7,288 nucleotides of DNA from contig DBPW01000020.1 in NCBI GenBank assembly GCA_002305015.1, positions 25,163 through 32,450 of the forward strand, written 5' to 3'. Shown here piece by piece: positions 1-6,479 of the stretch. The number at the start of each line of letters is the position of its first letter. Positions within the stretch are counted from its first letter, which is position 1. The translations under genes and the position numbers were made by a program. This DNA is from Bacteroidales bacterium UBA1410. GTDB lineage: Bacteria > Bacteroidota > Bacteroidia > Bacteroidales > Dysgonomonadaceae. Under the pieces are notes generated by a model. That model had not been told where the DNA came from and ran no database searches. It saw only the letters and a program-made list of their open reading frames with translations.

Positions 1-111
1 CTTCGCTCCTAAGCAGGGATAACACCATCGGATTTCATGAAACCGGTGTAAAACAAACCTGCGTCTTTTCCGCATGTAGTGCGGGATACAGAGGTGTAGC
101 CAGAACAGAAT

Positions 112-221
112 TTGCGCGAGGATGATGCAAAGCTGATGCAAGCATGGAGCGAGGATGGTGCAGCCTTGGTACGGCCTTGGTGCGGAGAAGGTGGGCCGAT
201 GGGTGCCGTCATTTGGGTACG
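112..221. repeat. Degenerate 11-bp tandem repeat (minisatellite)
   Basis: Read in 11-base steps from 123, successive units begin TGATGC, TGATGC, TGGAGC, TGGTGC, TGGTAC, TGGTGC, AGGTGG and TGGGTG (unit starts 123, 134, 145, 156, 167, 178, 189, 200). The approximate consensus is TGGTGCGG followed by three variable bases. The clearest adjacent pair is CCTTGGTACGG (164-174) and CCTTGGTGCGG (175-185), one mismatch apart. A three-unit (33-bp) periodicity also shows: GCGAGGATGATGCA at 116 and GCGAGGATGGTGCA at 149 differ by one base. Units outside 123-210 are weaker. Eleven is not a multiple of three, so the single-unit period is not a protein repeat, although 33 bp would equal 11 codons. Function unknown. 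Confidence 0.65.
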
Positions 222-248
222 GATGATGCATACTCCGTCATTTAGTTG

Positions 249-256
249 TATATTTG
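249..256 (+). promoter_or_regulatory. Candidate tadA promoter, -7 element TATATTTG
   Basis: TATATTTG matches the Bacteroidota primary sigma factor -7 consensus TAnnTTTG exactly and lies about 57 bases before the tadA ATG. A TTTG occurs at 212-215, but its spacing is too long for a normal -33 element, so only half of the promoter is supported. Confidence 0.45.
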
Positions 257-312
257 CAAAAGGGATGGGGTATGATTCCTGTGAATAGTCGTTTTGTTTT
301 AAACTGTGGAAT

Positions 313-753
313 ATGATATTATTAAACAATGCATATTTTATGCGCCAGGCTCTTGCGGAAGCCAAAAAAGCTTGCGATAAAGGCGAAGTTCCGGTTGGGG
401 CCGTCATTGTGAACAACGATCGCATTATTGCCCGTGCGCATAATCTCACCGAAACGCTGAATGATGTTACGGCACATGCCGAGATGCAGGCCATTACGGC
501 TGCCGCTAACGTGATGGGAGGCAAATACCTCACCGATTGTACGCTTTTTGTCACGGTAGAGCCTTGTGTCATGTGTGCCGGTGCGCTGCGGTGGGCGCAA
601 ATTTCGCGACTGGTGTATGGTGCTCCGGACGAGAAATACGGTTTCTCGTTGTTTTCGCCGCCGGTTCTTCATCCCAAGACTGCCGTAACCGCCGGTGTTT
701 TGGCGGATGAGTGTGCGGCGTTGATGAAAGCATTTTTTGAAAAACGCCGGTAA
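313..753 (+). CDS. tadA: tRNA-specific adenosine deaminase TadA
   Basis: This is a 146-residue zinc-dependent deaminase of the cytidine/deoxycytidylate deaminase fold. TadA converts the wobble adenosine 34 of tRNA-Arg(ACG) to inosine in the cytoplasm, letting one tRNA read CGU, CGC and CGA. The zinc and catalytic signature is complete: H55-A-E57 (zinc ligand and proton-shuttling glutamate) and P84-C85-V-M-C88 (two cysteine ligands), followed by AGAL. Further TadA-like landmarks are VPVGAVIV at 26-33, the HN pair at 43-44, and a C-terminal segment ADECAALMKAFF. Length is normal for short bacterial TadA proteins. The ATG at 313 leaves seven residues before the YFMRQAL helix, as expected; an internal ATG at 340 would remove conserved sequence. 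It appears monocistronic, with a TAnnTTTG promoter motif upstream and a weak terminator after its stop. A guanine or cytosine deaminase is the alternative, but the motif set favours TadA. Confidence 0.93.
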   Translation: MILLNNAYFMRQALAEAKKACDKGEVPVGAVIVNNDRIIARAHNLTETLNDVTAHAEMQAITAAANVMGGKYLTDCTLFVTVEPCVMCAGALRWAQISRLVYGAPDEKYGFSLFSPPVLHPKTAVTAGVLADECAALMKAFFEKRR

Positions 754-785
754 GTTTTACCCGCTAACACGGGGGGTGTTTTTTT
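749..785. terminator. Convergent terminator region between tadA and the arabinanase gene
   Basis: For the + strand, AACAC (766-770) and GTGTT (776-780) form a 5-bp stem around a loop of five G, and the stem runs into a T tract (779-785): a short Rho-independent terminator for tadA. The tract ends two bases before the opposing gene's stop codon. For the - strand, GGTAA (749-753) and TTACC (757-761) form a 5-bp stem with a 3-base loop; downstream on that strand lies a run of five T at 744-740, inside the 3' end of tadA. Both hairpins are short, so termination efficiency is uncertain. Confidence 0.45.
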
Positions 786-786
786 G

Positions 787-1839
787 TTACGGTATGGCGT
801 TTTTCACTATCGGCCAATCCGCGTCGTCCCATCCCAACTCCCTGATGATGAGCTTCGATCTGCCGTTGTCGTGCGCATCGTAGCCGTGAAAAACGATATA
901 ATCTTTCCTGTCGAAGGTATACGTCGCATTATGCCCAACACCGTACCAGTTTTCGTCACCTTGCAAAAGCAGGGTACCACCACCGGTTGCCATATCTTTC
1001 CCTGCTTTATCGGTGTAGGGACCGGTTACTTTTTTCGAACGACCGACAATGATTTTGTAGGTGCTTTCCGGTCCTTTGCAGCAATAGTCGATGGATGCAA
1101 ACAGATAGTAATAGCCGTTTTTCTTGAAAATGAAAGGTGCCTCGATGGCGTTTCCTCCGGCATCGACGGGATGGTTGTTGACGGAGGGAGGGTTGGGATC
1201 GTCAGGTGCTTTTTTGCGTGAAGCTATGGTCGGGATATTGTTCACGTCATCGATCACTTTTTTGCCGTCTGCCGAAAGCTTCGCCAGCTTTATTCCCTCC
1301 CAAAAAGAACCGAAAACCAGGTAGGGTTGCCCTTCGTCGTCGACAACCAGATTGGGGTCGATGGCATTCCAGTTGGTTTTTCCGGGGAAAGATTGGATGA
1401 TGCAGCCGTGATCCGTCCAGTTGAACTCCGGATGGGCAGGATCGAGCGTTTTGTTGGTTGCCAGTCCGATGCAGGATGTGTTTTTTCCGAACGTCGAAAC
1501 CGAATAATACAGGTAATATTCGTTGTTGAAAAACGAAATATCGGGTGCCCATATGTGTCCGTTGAATCCCGGTACTGCCTCTACAGCCCATTGGGGCGGC
1601 CGGGCGAATACGGGTTGTTCTTTTTTCCAATTCACCATGTCGGGCGACGACCATACGCTGATTCCCCGGCCGGTGCAAAAGAGGTAGTAAACCGCGTTGT
1701 GGCGAATCATGACCGGATCGTGAACCGGTATGCGTTGTTGGGCAAACGCAGGATTTGCGGCGAATGAAAAATACAGGGTAATACCCAGTAAAACGCGCAT
1801 TGTTTTTTTGTTCAAAACACGATGATCACTTTTCTTCAT
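787..1839 (-). CDS. Secreted GH43 glycosidase, arabinan endo-1,5-alpha-L-arabinosidase type
   Basis: A 350-residue glycoside hydrolase family 43 enzyme, predicted to hydrolyse alpha-1,5-linked arabinan by inversion. The three GH43 catalytic carboxylates are visible (numbered from the 1839 start): D41 in HDP (general base), D161 in AIDP (pKa modulator) and E233 in IEAP (general acid). Arabinanase-type landmarks also present are WAPDIS at 97-102, IDYCCKG at 250-256, GRSKKVTGPY at 266-275, and GVGHN at 300-304, whose histidine typically sits near a bound metal. The catalytic domain fills the mature protein, with no extra carbohydrate-binding module. A signal peptide ends in AFA before QQ (cut after residue 33), with no lipobox cysteine, so a periplasmic or secreted soluble enzyme is expected. 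Two starts fit: ATG 1839, overlapping the HTCS by 14 bases, or ATG 1800 (MRVLLGIT, 337 residues), which has an A-rich leader 25 bases after the HTCS stop and gives a more compact signal peptide. Endo versus exo action cannot be decided here. Confidence 0.88.
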   Translation of the reverse strand: MKKSDHRVLNKKTMRVLLGITLYFSFAANPAFAQQRIPVHDPVMIRHNAVYYLFCTGRGISVWSSPDMVNWKKEQPVFARPPQWAVEAVPGFNGHIWAPDISFFNNEYYLYYSVSTFGKNTSCIGLATNKTLDPAHPEFNWTDHGCIIQSFPGKTNWNAIDPNLVVDDEGQPYLVFGSFWEGIKLAKLSADGKKVIDDVNNIPTIASRKKAPDDPNPPSVNNHPVDAGGNAIEAPFIFKKNGYYYLFASIDYCCKGPESTYKIIVGRSKKVTGPYTDKAGKDMATGGGTLLLQGDENWYGVGHNATYTFDRKDYIVFHGYDAHDNGRSKLIIRELGWDDADWPIVKNAIP

Positions 1840-4800
1840 CCTTTTTTTGTTGTTGAAAGTCGGTATGATTTTTATCTCGGTATTTTTCGGCATACTCGGT
1901 TGGCGAGATCCCGTAAAACTCTTTGAATGAAGTGGAAAAATGCGATAAATTGGAAAATCCCACGGCATAGGCCACTTCCGATACCTGCACTTTTTGATCG
2001 GTCAGCAGTTCGGCTGCCTGTTTGATGCGTATGGTTTTGATGAAATCGCTCGTCGACTGGTTGGTGAGTTCTTTTAGTTTTCGGTATAAATGTACGCGAC
2101 TTATGCCGATATTTTGGGCGATAAACTCCACGTTCAAGTTGGGATTGGCAATGTTTTCGTTAATTAGTTTCACCACTTTTTCCAGCAGTTGCTCATCGGC
2201 CGATGGTATAGGTTCCGGCGAAAGCATCTCTTGGATCACTTTATCGTCAAGCGGTTTTATTTCTATGCGGTTGCGGTTTTCAATCAAATTCAGGCTTTGT
2301 TTTATCAACAGATCAATGTTAAAAGGTTTTACGATATACGCATCGGCACCCACATCGAGGCCTTCGGCTTTATCGGAATCGGTGGATTTTGCCGTGAGCA
2401 GAATCACCGGAATATGGTTGACATCGACATTCGATTTAATTTTTTTGCACAACGTAATTCCGTCCATTTCGGGCATCATGATATCGCTGATGATGAGGTC
2501 GGGATGTTTTTCCCGGATCATTTTCCAGGCTTCTTTCCCGTTGGTGGTTTCTTCCACTTTGAAGTAGGGCGACAATTCGTTTTTCAGGTAATCGCGTATT
2601 TCGTCGTCATCTTCCACAATCAGCACGCTGTATTTTGTTTTGGGTTTGCTCTTTTTTTCGTTAGTTGTCGCGGGTTGTCCGGCAAGCATCGTCGCTTGTT
2701 CTTCCGGTTTTTGTACATGAGGTGCTTCAGTCGAAACGTGAGACAGCTTTGTTTCTTTGGGAGAAAGGTGTTCTTTACCCAACGGTAAACGAATGATAAT
2801 TTCCGCCCCTTTTTCGTCTTTTTTGTTTCGGGCAGTGATGGTACCGTGCAACAGACCCATGATCGAACGCGACAGGTGCAGCCCTATGCCGGTACCCACA
2901 TTTTTGCCGGTATAGTTGTTTTCGCTTTGATAAAAGCGATCGAAAATTTTTTCCGTATCCTCTTCATCAATACCGGGTCCGGAATCGGAAACCACGATTT
3001 CGAGGTAGTCTTTGGCCGGAAATTCGCTTTTCTTTGCATCGTGCACCGATCTCAGGCTCACGGTAACCGTTCCGTTGTCAGGCGTGAATTTAAAGGCATT
3101 GGATAATACGTTCATCATTACTTTATCGAAGTTGCTTATGTCGATCCATGCATTTAATTTGGGCTCTTGGTGTATAAATTTGAAATCGATATGACGTTTC
3201 AGTGCAACGTATTCGAATGTTTTCATCAAATCTTCGAGAAAACCCACCATATCCGTTTCGCTGAAATTCATGATCATTTGCCCTTTTTCTATCTTCCGCA
3301 TATCCATCATTTGATTGATGAGGCGAAGGATGCGGTTTGCATTTCGGTACATGATCTGATAAATGTATTGTTTGCGGGAATCGCTTTCAGAAGCCATCAA
3401 TTTTTCGAGCGGGCTGATGATAAGACTCATCGGCGTTCTGATATCGTGCGATATATTGGTAAAGTATTGCAGTTTGGCTTCGTTGATTTCTTCGATATGC
3501 CGGCGCCGCATAAGTTCGTGCCGATATTGTATGCGGTCGTAGATATATTTGATTACCCCGAATATCACCAGCATGGAAAACAGGATATAGGCTGTGATGG
3601 CTTGCCATGAAAGATACCAGGGGGGAGATATAATCAGGGTAAATTCTTTAACAGGCGACGAAGTATCGTGTACCGATGCGGCAACTCGCAGTTTGTATTT
3701 ACCGTAATCGATATTGGTGAAATGAATTTTGTTGACTCCCGGTTCCATATGAATCCACTCGTTGTTGTTAAACCCTTCCATTTGATACCGGTAAGCGATT
3801 TGTTCGGGTATGCCGTAGTCGAAAGTCGAGAATTCCAAATTGAATATATTGTTTTTATAATCCAAATAGAGCGTATCCAGGTCGGATATAAAATGCAAGG
3901 ATTCGCCTTTTTTGCTTTTATTGTTGCAAAAAACAGTTTTGTCCCCGATATTTAGTGCGATCAGATATAACTGAAGCTCTTCTCGTTTTTCTTTTATTTG
4001 CGACGGATTGAAATACGTAATGCCGTTGATACCTCCGAAATAGATTTCGTTGGAGGAACTTCGGCAGTAAGCACCTCTCGAAAATTCGTTTCCCTGCAGA
4101 CCATCGGAATTGTAATAGTTGATGAATACGTTTTCTCGCGTATTGTATTTGGATAATCCGTTGTGGGTACTCAACCACATGTTTCGCTGACCATCTTCCA
4201 CAATTCCGCAGATGACATTGCTCGGTAATCCGTCTTCAGTGGTGTATTTTTTAAGGAAAGTACCCTTTTTGCCATCCAAGACATATAACCCTTCTGTAGT
4301 CCCGATCCACATGTTTCCTGTTTTGTCGGCAGATAGGGTATAGATAACGGCGTTTGATAATTCGGAGGCAACATTGTTTTGAATGCGCGAATTTTTGGTG
4401 TCGATGATGGAATACCCTTTGTATGTTCCTACCCAGATCCTTTTGTCTTTATCCATAAACAGCGAGCAAATCCATTCGTTGGTTATCGAATTGTTGCCGT
4501 AGTGTTTGGTATAGGTTCGCGAGGCGGTGTCAAATACGTAAAGCCCTCCACCGTGTGTACCTATCCATAAATTGTCTTGATCATCTTTAATCAGGCAGTT
4601 GATTTTAATCGACCAATTGTTGGATTGAATAGGAGGGGGAATGGTGTTGTAGTAAGTGCAACGTCCGGTACGTTTATCGAAAAAAGCCAAGCCTTGCGAG
4701 AAAGATCCCAGCCAGATTTCGCCCTTCTCCAGTTCGACAATGGCCGATACGGTATTGGGAACAGATCCCGACTGATTGGAAGATGCGTAATGGATGGATT

Positions 4801-5965
4801 TTTTTGTGTTGTTTTCGAGTCGATACAGACCATCGTTATCCGTACCCACCCACAAGGCCTCGTTTTTGTCCTTATATAGTGAGGAAACGCAGCTCGATCC
4901 GATAAGATTTTGGTTAAACGATTTGTAGCCGATATAATTGAATTGATAGGGATTGTTTCGTACCAGGAAAACTCCTTTTTGAAAAAGCCCGAACCACAGG
5001 TTGCCTGCATTATCCCGCAAAATGGAATGCACTTTTGTTTTTGAAAAATCGAAAGGAGAGGAATTGATTTCAACATTTTCCAGTTGGTGCGTTTTATCGT
5101 TTAATTTTCGGAGTCCTTGTCCGTCAGTACCCACAAGCAGTCTGTTTTGGTTGTTGTCGAAAAATAAACTTTTTATCGGTAACGATTCGTTGCCTGCCGC
5201 ATCTTTAACGGGTGTAAACGAAAAGTTTTTCCGGTCAAATACGTAAAGCCCTGCGGAAAGTGTAGCTACAAAAATATTCTTGTCCTTATCTTCTGTGATT
5301 GCGGAAATTTCGTTGTCGCCGATTTTTTTGTTTTGAACGCTGAAGGTGTGCATTTGCCCTGTTGAAGCATCATACAGGAAGAGTCCGCAATTGGCGGTTC
5401 CTATCCAAAATTTCCCCGAGCTGTCCTGAAAAAGGACTGTTAGATGAGGTGTGGGCAATTTCGAATTGACAGAGGCTACGGCTCGAAATGTTTTATCGTC
5501 CTTATCCGACATTTTTAAAATTCCTTCACCTGAAGTACTTATCCAAATACTTCCATCGTTGGCTTCAATGATGGATATTATATGGGGATATATCGGTGTA
5601 TTGGTCGATGAAAATAAGTTGATTTCTTTGAACGTGTTGGTTTTCCGGTCAAATTGCTGCAATCCGTTTATGCAACCTATCCAAAAGCGGTTTTTCGAAT
5701 CTTCAAACAAGCATCTTACATAATTATTTTTAAGGGATGTTGTATCGTTTGGTTCATTTTTATAAACCGTAAATTTGATTCCGTCGAATTTATTCAATCC
5801 ATCTTCCGTGGCAATCCACAAGTAATTTCGTTTATCCTGATAAATATAATTGATTAAGCTGTTCGATAGATCTTTATCGGTCGAATAAAATATTCCTGTT
5901 TGGCTGTTTGCCTTAAAAACAAGGCTTCCAAATAAAATTATAACAAAAATGAATTGCCTTTTCAT
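1826..5965 (-). CDS. Hybrid two-component system sensor/regulator (HTCS), AraC-type output
   Basis: A 1379-residue one-protein signalling system that senses oligosaccharides in the periplasm and activates glycan-utilisation genes. In order: signal peptide (1-21); fourteen regulator-propeller repeats of the WIGT..GL..FD type (about 48 to 653), enough for two seven-bladed beta-propellers; a Y_Y_Y domain (about 707-781); a membrane helix (about 787-808); a HisKA domain with phospho-acceptor H840 in NISHDIRTP; an ATPase domain with N952/N956, DSGPG from D994, FDRFY at 1008-1012 and GTGIGL at 1024-1029; a charged K/E/P-rich linker (about 1062-1111); a receiver with acidic pocket E1118/D1119/D1120, phospho-acceptor D1161, T1191 and K1213; and an AraC domain with two helix-turn-helices (about 1278-1302 and 1328-1355). 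Every key residue is present, so it should be active. Length is normal for the family. It is followed by the arabinanase gene, probably on the same transcript. An arabino-oligosaccharide ligand is inferred only from neighbouring GH43 genes. Confidence 0.96.
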   Translation of the reverse strand: MKRQFIFVIILFGSLVFKANSQTGIFYSTDKDLSNSLINYIYQDKRNYLWIATEDGLNKFDGIKFTVYKNEPNDTTSLKNNYVRCLFEDSKNRFWIGCINGLQQFDRKTNTFKEINLFSSTNTPIYPHIISIIEANDGSIWISTSGEGILKMSDKDDKTFRAVASVNSKLPTPHLTVLFQDSSGKFWIGTANCGLFLYDASTGQMHTFSVQNKKIGDNEISAITEDKDKNIFVATLSAGLYVFDRKNFSFTPVKDAAGNESLPIKSLFFDNNQNRLLVGTDGQGLRKLNDKTHQLENVEINSSPFDFSKTKVHSILRDNAGNLWFGLFQKGVFLVRNNPYQFNYIGYKSFNQNLIGSSCVSSLYKDKNEALWVGTDNDGLYRLENNTKKSIHYASSNQSGSVPNTVSAIVELEKGEIWLGSFSQGLAFFDKRTGRCTYYNTIPPPIQSNNWSIKINCLIKDDQDNLWIGTHGGGLYVFDTASRTYTKHYGNNSITNEWICSLFMDKDKRIWVGTYKGYSIIDTKNSRIQNNVASELSNAVIYTLSADKTGNMWIGTTEGLYVLDGKKGTFLKKYTTEDGLPSNVICGIVEDGQRNMWLSTHNGLSKYNTRENVFINYYNSDGLQGNEFSRGAYCRSSSNEIYFGGINGITYFNPSQIKEKREELQLYLIALNIGDKTVFCNNKSKKGESLHFISDLDTLYLDYKNNIFNLEFSTFDYGIPEQIAYRYQMEGFNNNEWIHMEPGVNKIHFTNIDYGKYKLRVAASVHDTSSPVKEFTLIISPPWYLSWQAITAYILFSMLVIFGVIKYIYDRIQYRHELMRRRHIEEINEAKLQYFTNISHDIRTPMSLIISPLEKLMASESDSRKQYIYQIMYRNANRILRLINQMMDMRKIEKGQMIMNFSETDMVGFLEDLMKTFEYVALKRHIDFKFIHQEPKLNAWIDISNFDKVMMNVLSNAFKFTPDNGTVTVSLRSVHDAKKSEFPAKDYLEIVVSDSGPGIDEEDTEKIFDRFYQSENNYTGKNVGTGIGLHLSRSIMGLLHGTITARNKKDEKGAEIIIRLPLGKEHLSPKETKLSHVSTEAPHVQKPEEQATMLAGQPATTNEKKSKPKTKYSVLIVEDDDEIRDYLKNELSPYFKVEETTNGKEAWKMIREKHPDLIISDIMMPEMDGITLCKKIKSNVDVNHIPVILLTAKSTDSDKAEGLDVGADAYIVKPFNIDLLIKQSLNLIENRNRIEIKPLDDKVIQEMLSPEPIPSADEQLLEKVVKLINENIANPNLNVEFIAQNIGISRVHLYRKLKELTNQSTSDFIKTIRIKQAAELLTDQKVQVSEVAYAVGFSNLSHFSTSFKEFYGISPTEYAEKYRDKNHTDFQQQKKDEEK

Positions 5966-5990
5966 GTTATTGTTGCCGAATAAAACGGAA

Positions 5991-5998
5991 CAAAAATA
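5991..5998 (-). promoter_or_regulatory. Candidate HTCS promoter, -7 element TATTTTTG
   Basis: Read on the minus strand this is TATTTTTG, an exact match to TAnnTTTG, 25 bases before the HTCS ATG. The region is very AT-rich, so a chance match is possible. No clear TTTG lies at the -33 spacing; the expected place (about 6014-6021) reads GGGTTTTATAG on the minus strand. A 5' leader of only about 20 bases would follow. Confidence 0.4.
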
Positions 5999-6009
5999 AT
6001 AAAATAAAT

Positions 6010-6028
6010 CTATAAAACCCTATAAAAC
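6010..6028. repeat. Direct repeat CTATAAAAC, 10-bp spacing
   Basis: CTATAAAAC occurs at 6010-6018 and again at 6020-6028, one DNA helical turn apart, about 50 bases upstream of the HTCS start and just beyond its candidate -7 element. It could be a protein-binding site or the -33 region of that promoter. The surrounding AT-richness lowers confidence. Confidence 0.35.
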
Positions 6029-6066
6029 TTTGACATTCTTCCCATGAATACCGATAGAAGACTTTT

Positions 6067-6104
6067 CAACCCCACTTTTGGGTTTCGAGAAAGGGTAGGG
6101 GTTG
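6067..6104. repeat. Inverted repeat CAACCCC / GGGGTTG
   Basis: A perfect 7-bp inverted repeat, CAACCCC (6067-6073) and GGGGTTG (6098-6104), encloses 24 bases. Inside it a competing hairpin is possible, AACCC (6068-6072) with GGGTT (6080-6084). Together with the later hairpin CATCG (6121-6125) / CGATG (6131-6135) around five A, this makes 6062-6135 a structured non-coding stretch. No RNA family was recognised. Confidence 0.4.
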
Positions 6105-6258
6105 GACACTTTATTTCAACCATCGAAAAACGATGTACCTTTTTGGGATTTTGAGTGAGGCTGTGGGTTGTAGACCTGCCGGATAGTTTCAACGCCGAGA
6201 TTTGTATCCCATTGTAAAGGATTGGTAACATCTTTTTACTCTGATGTAACGTACAGCA

Positions 6259-6303
6259 AAAGGAATGAAACATGTGGATAATAGAAATAAGTTGCATTCC
6301 TTT
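6259..6303. repeat. 9-bp inverted repeat AAAGGAATG / CATTCCTTT
   Basis: AAAGGAATG (6259-6267) and CATTCCTTT (6295-6303) are perfect inverted copies separated by 27 bases. The right arm touches the candidate -7 element TATATTTG at 6303-6310. A third copy of the core, AGGAATGCA, lies at 6426-6434 and is the exact reverse complement of TGCATTCCT at 6293-6301. This placement suggests a regulator site for the right-hand GH43 gene; an RNA hairpin is less likely if transcription starts downstream of 6310. Confidence 0.45.
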
Positions 6304-6310
6304 ATATTTG
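6303..6310 (+). promoter_or_regulatory. Candidate promoter of the GH43 lipoprotein gene, -7 element TATATTTG
   Basis: This is an exact TAnnTTTG match oriented toward the GH43 gene. No -33 TTTG is found at the normal spacing (about 6280-6283 reads AATA), as might be expected of an activator-dependent promoter. Transcription from here would give a 5' leader of about 160 bases. Confidence 0.4.
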
Positions 6311-6459
6311 TGAAGTATTTTTATTTACTAATTGTTAAAAAAATAGGCATTCAAAAAAATCAATCATGGAGCACTCAATTCAAAAATAAGGTTGTTTTTA
6401 ATCAAAAAGAGCTTTAATGAGGGTTAGGAATGCATTATTTGCCTAGAGAAATGATTACA

Positions 6460-6471
6460 CGATTATAATCG
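6460..6471. promoter_or_regulatory. Perfect 12-bp palindrome CGATTATAATCG before the GH43 start
   Basis: CGATTATAATCG is self-complementary and ends eight bases before the ATG at 6480, within the expected leader and ribosome-contact region. It could be an operator or could allow local pairing in mRNA. A five-codon frame (ATG 6451, TAA 6466-6468) also ends within it. Function is unproven. Confidence 0.35.
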
Positions 6472-6479
6472 CATTTATT

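Larger units (their letters stand above)
1..312. other. Left-edge intergenic region without a convincing gene
   Basis: No reading frame here has both a start and a recognisable product. On the + strand a frame open from the left edge closes at a TGA at 123-125 (about 40 residues, no start seen); it could be the 3' end of an upstream gene but is not recognised. A second small + frame (ATG 136 to TAG 286-288, 50 codons) lies wholly over the tandem repeat and is probably a by-product of it. A 5-bp hairpin, CCGCA (70-74) with TGCGG (80-84) around a 5-base loop, lies upstream of the repeat. The region also holds the probable tadA promoter. Confidence 0.6.
5966..6479. other. Divergent intergenic regulatory region between the HTCS and the GH43 lipoprotein gene
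   Basis: This 514-base gap separates two divergent genes and holds no convincing coding sequence. A 95-codon minus-strand frame (6010-6297) shows no recognisable domain. The gap contains candidate promoters for both genes, a 10-bp-spaced direct repeat near the HTCS start, hairpin-forming and imperfectly duplicated sequence at 6062-6193, a 9-bp inverted repeat at 6259-6303, and a 12-bp palindrome just before the right-hand ATG. It is the natural place for HTCS binding sites, but no binding motif is known to me for this protein. Confidence 0.7.

Noticed and set aside
3..125. Plus-strand frame open from the left edge, ending TGA at 123-125
   Set aside because: About 40 codons without a visible start or recognisable family. 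It could be the tail of an upstream gene, but this window cannot show it.
136..288. 50-codon plus-strand frame with ATG at 136
   Set aside because: Most of it is the 11-bp repeat, which keeps frames open by composition. No known domain, and no promoter or leader was found for it.
9..572. 187-codon minus-strand open frame across the left region and most of tadA
   Set aside because: It is antisense to the well-supported tadA gene and reads through the tandem repeat. Its translation shows no recognisable domain.
784..1767. Several plus-strand frames of about 145 codons opposite the arabinanase gene
   Set aside because: They are antisense shadows of a gene with a complete catalytic triad and family motifs.
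6101..6193. Possible CRISPR-like units: GTTG...TTTCAAC twice
   Set aside because: The two stretches differ in length (about 20 and 27 bases) and sequence, and there are no regular spacers, so this is not a CRISPR array.
6010..6297. 95-codon minus-strand frame in the divergent intergenic region
   Set aside because: No recognisable domain, composition unlike the neighbouring proteins, and it covers inverted repeats and likely promoter sequence.
6261..6301. AGGAATG/CATTCCT inverted repeat as a Rho-independent terminator
   Set aside because: The loop is long (27 bases), the stem is AT-rich and no gene converges on it. A promoter-linked role fits better.
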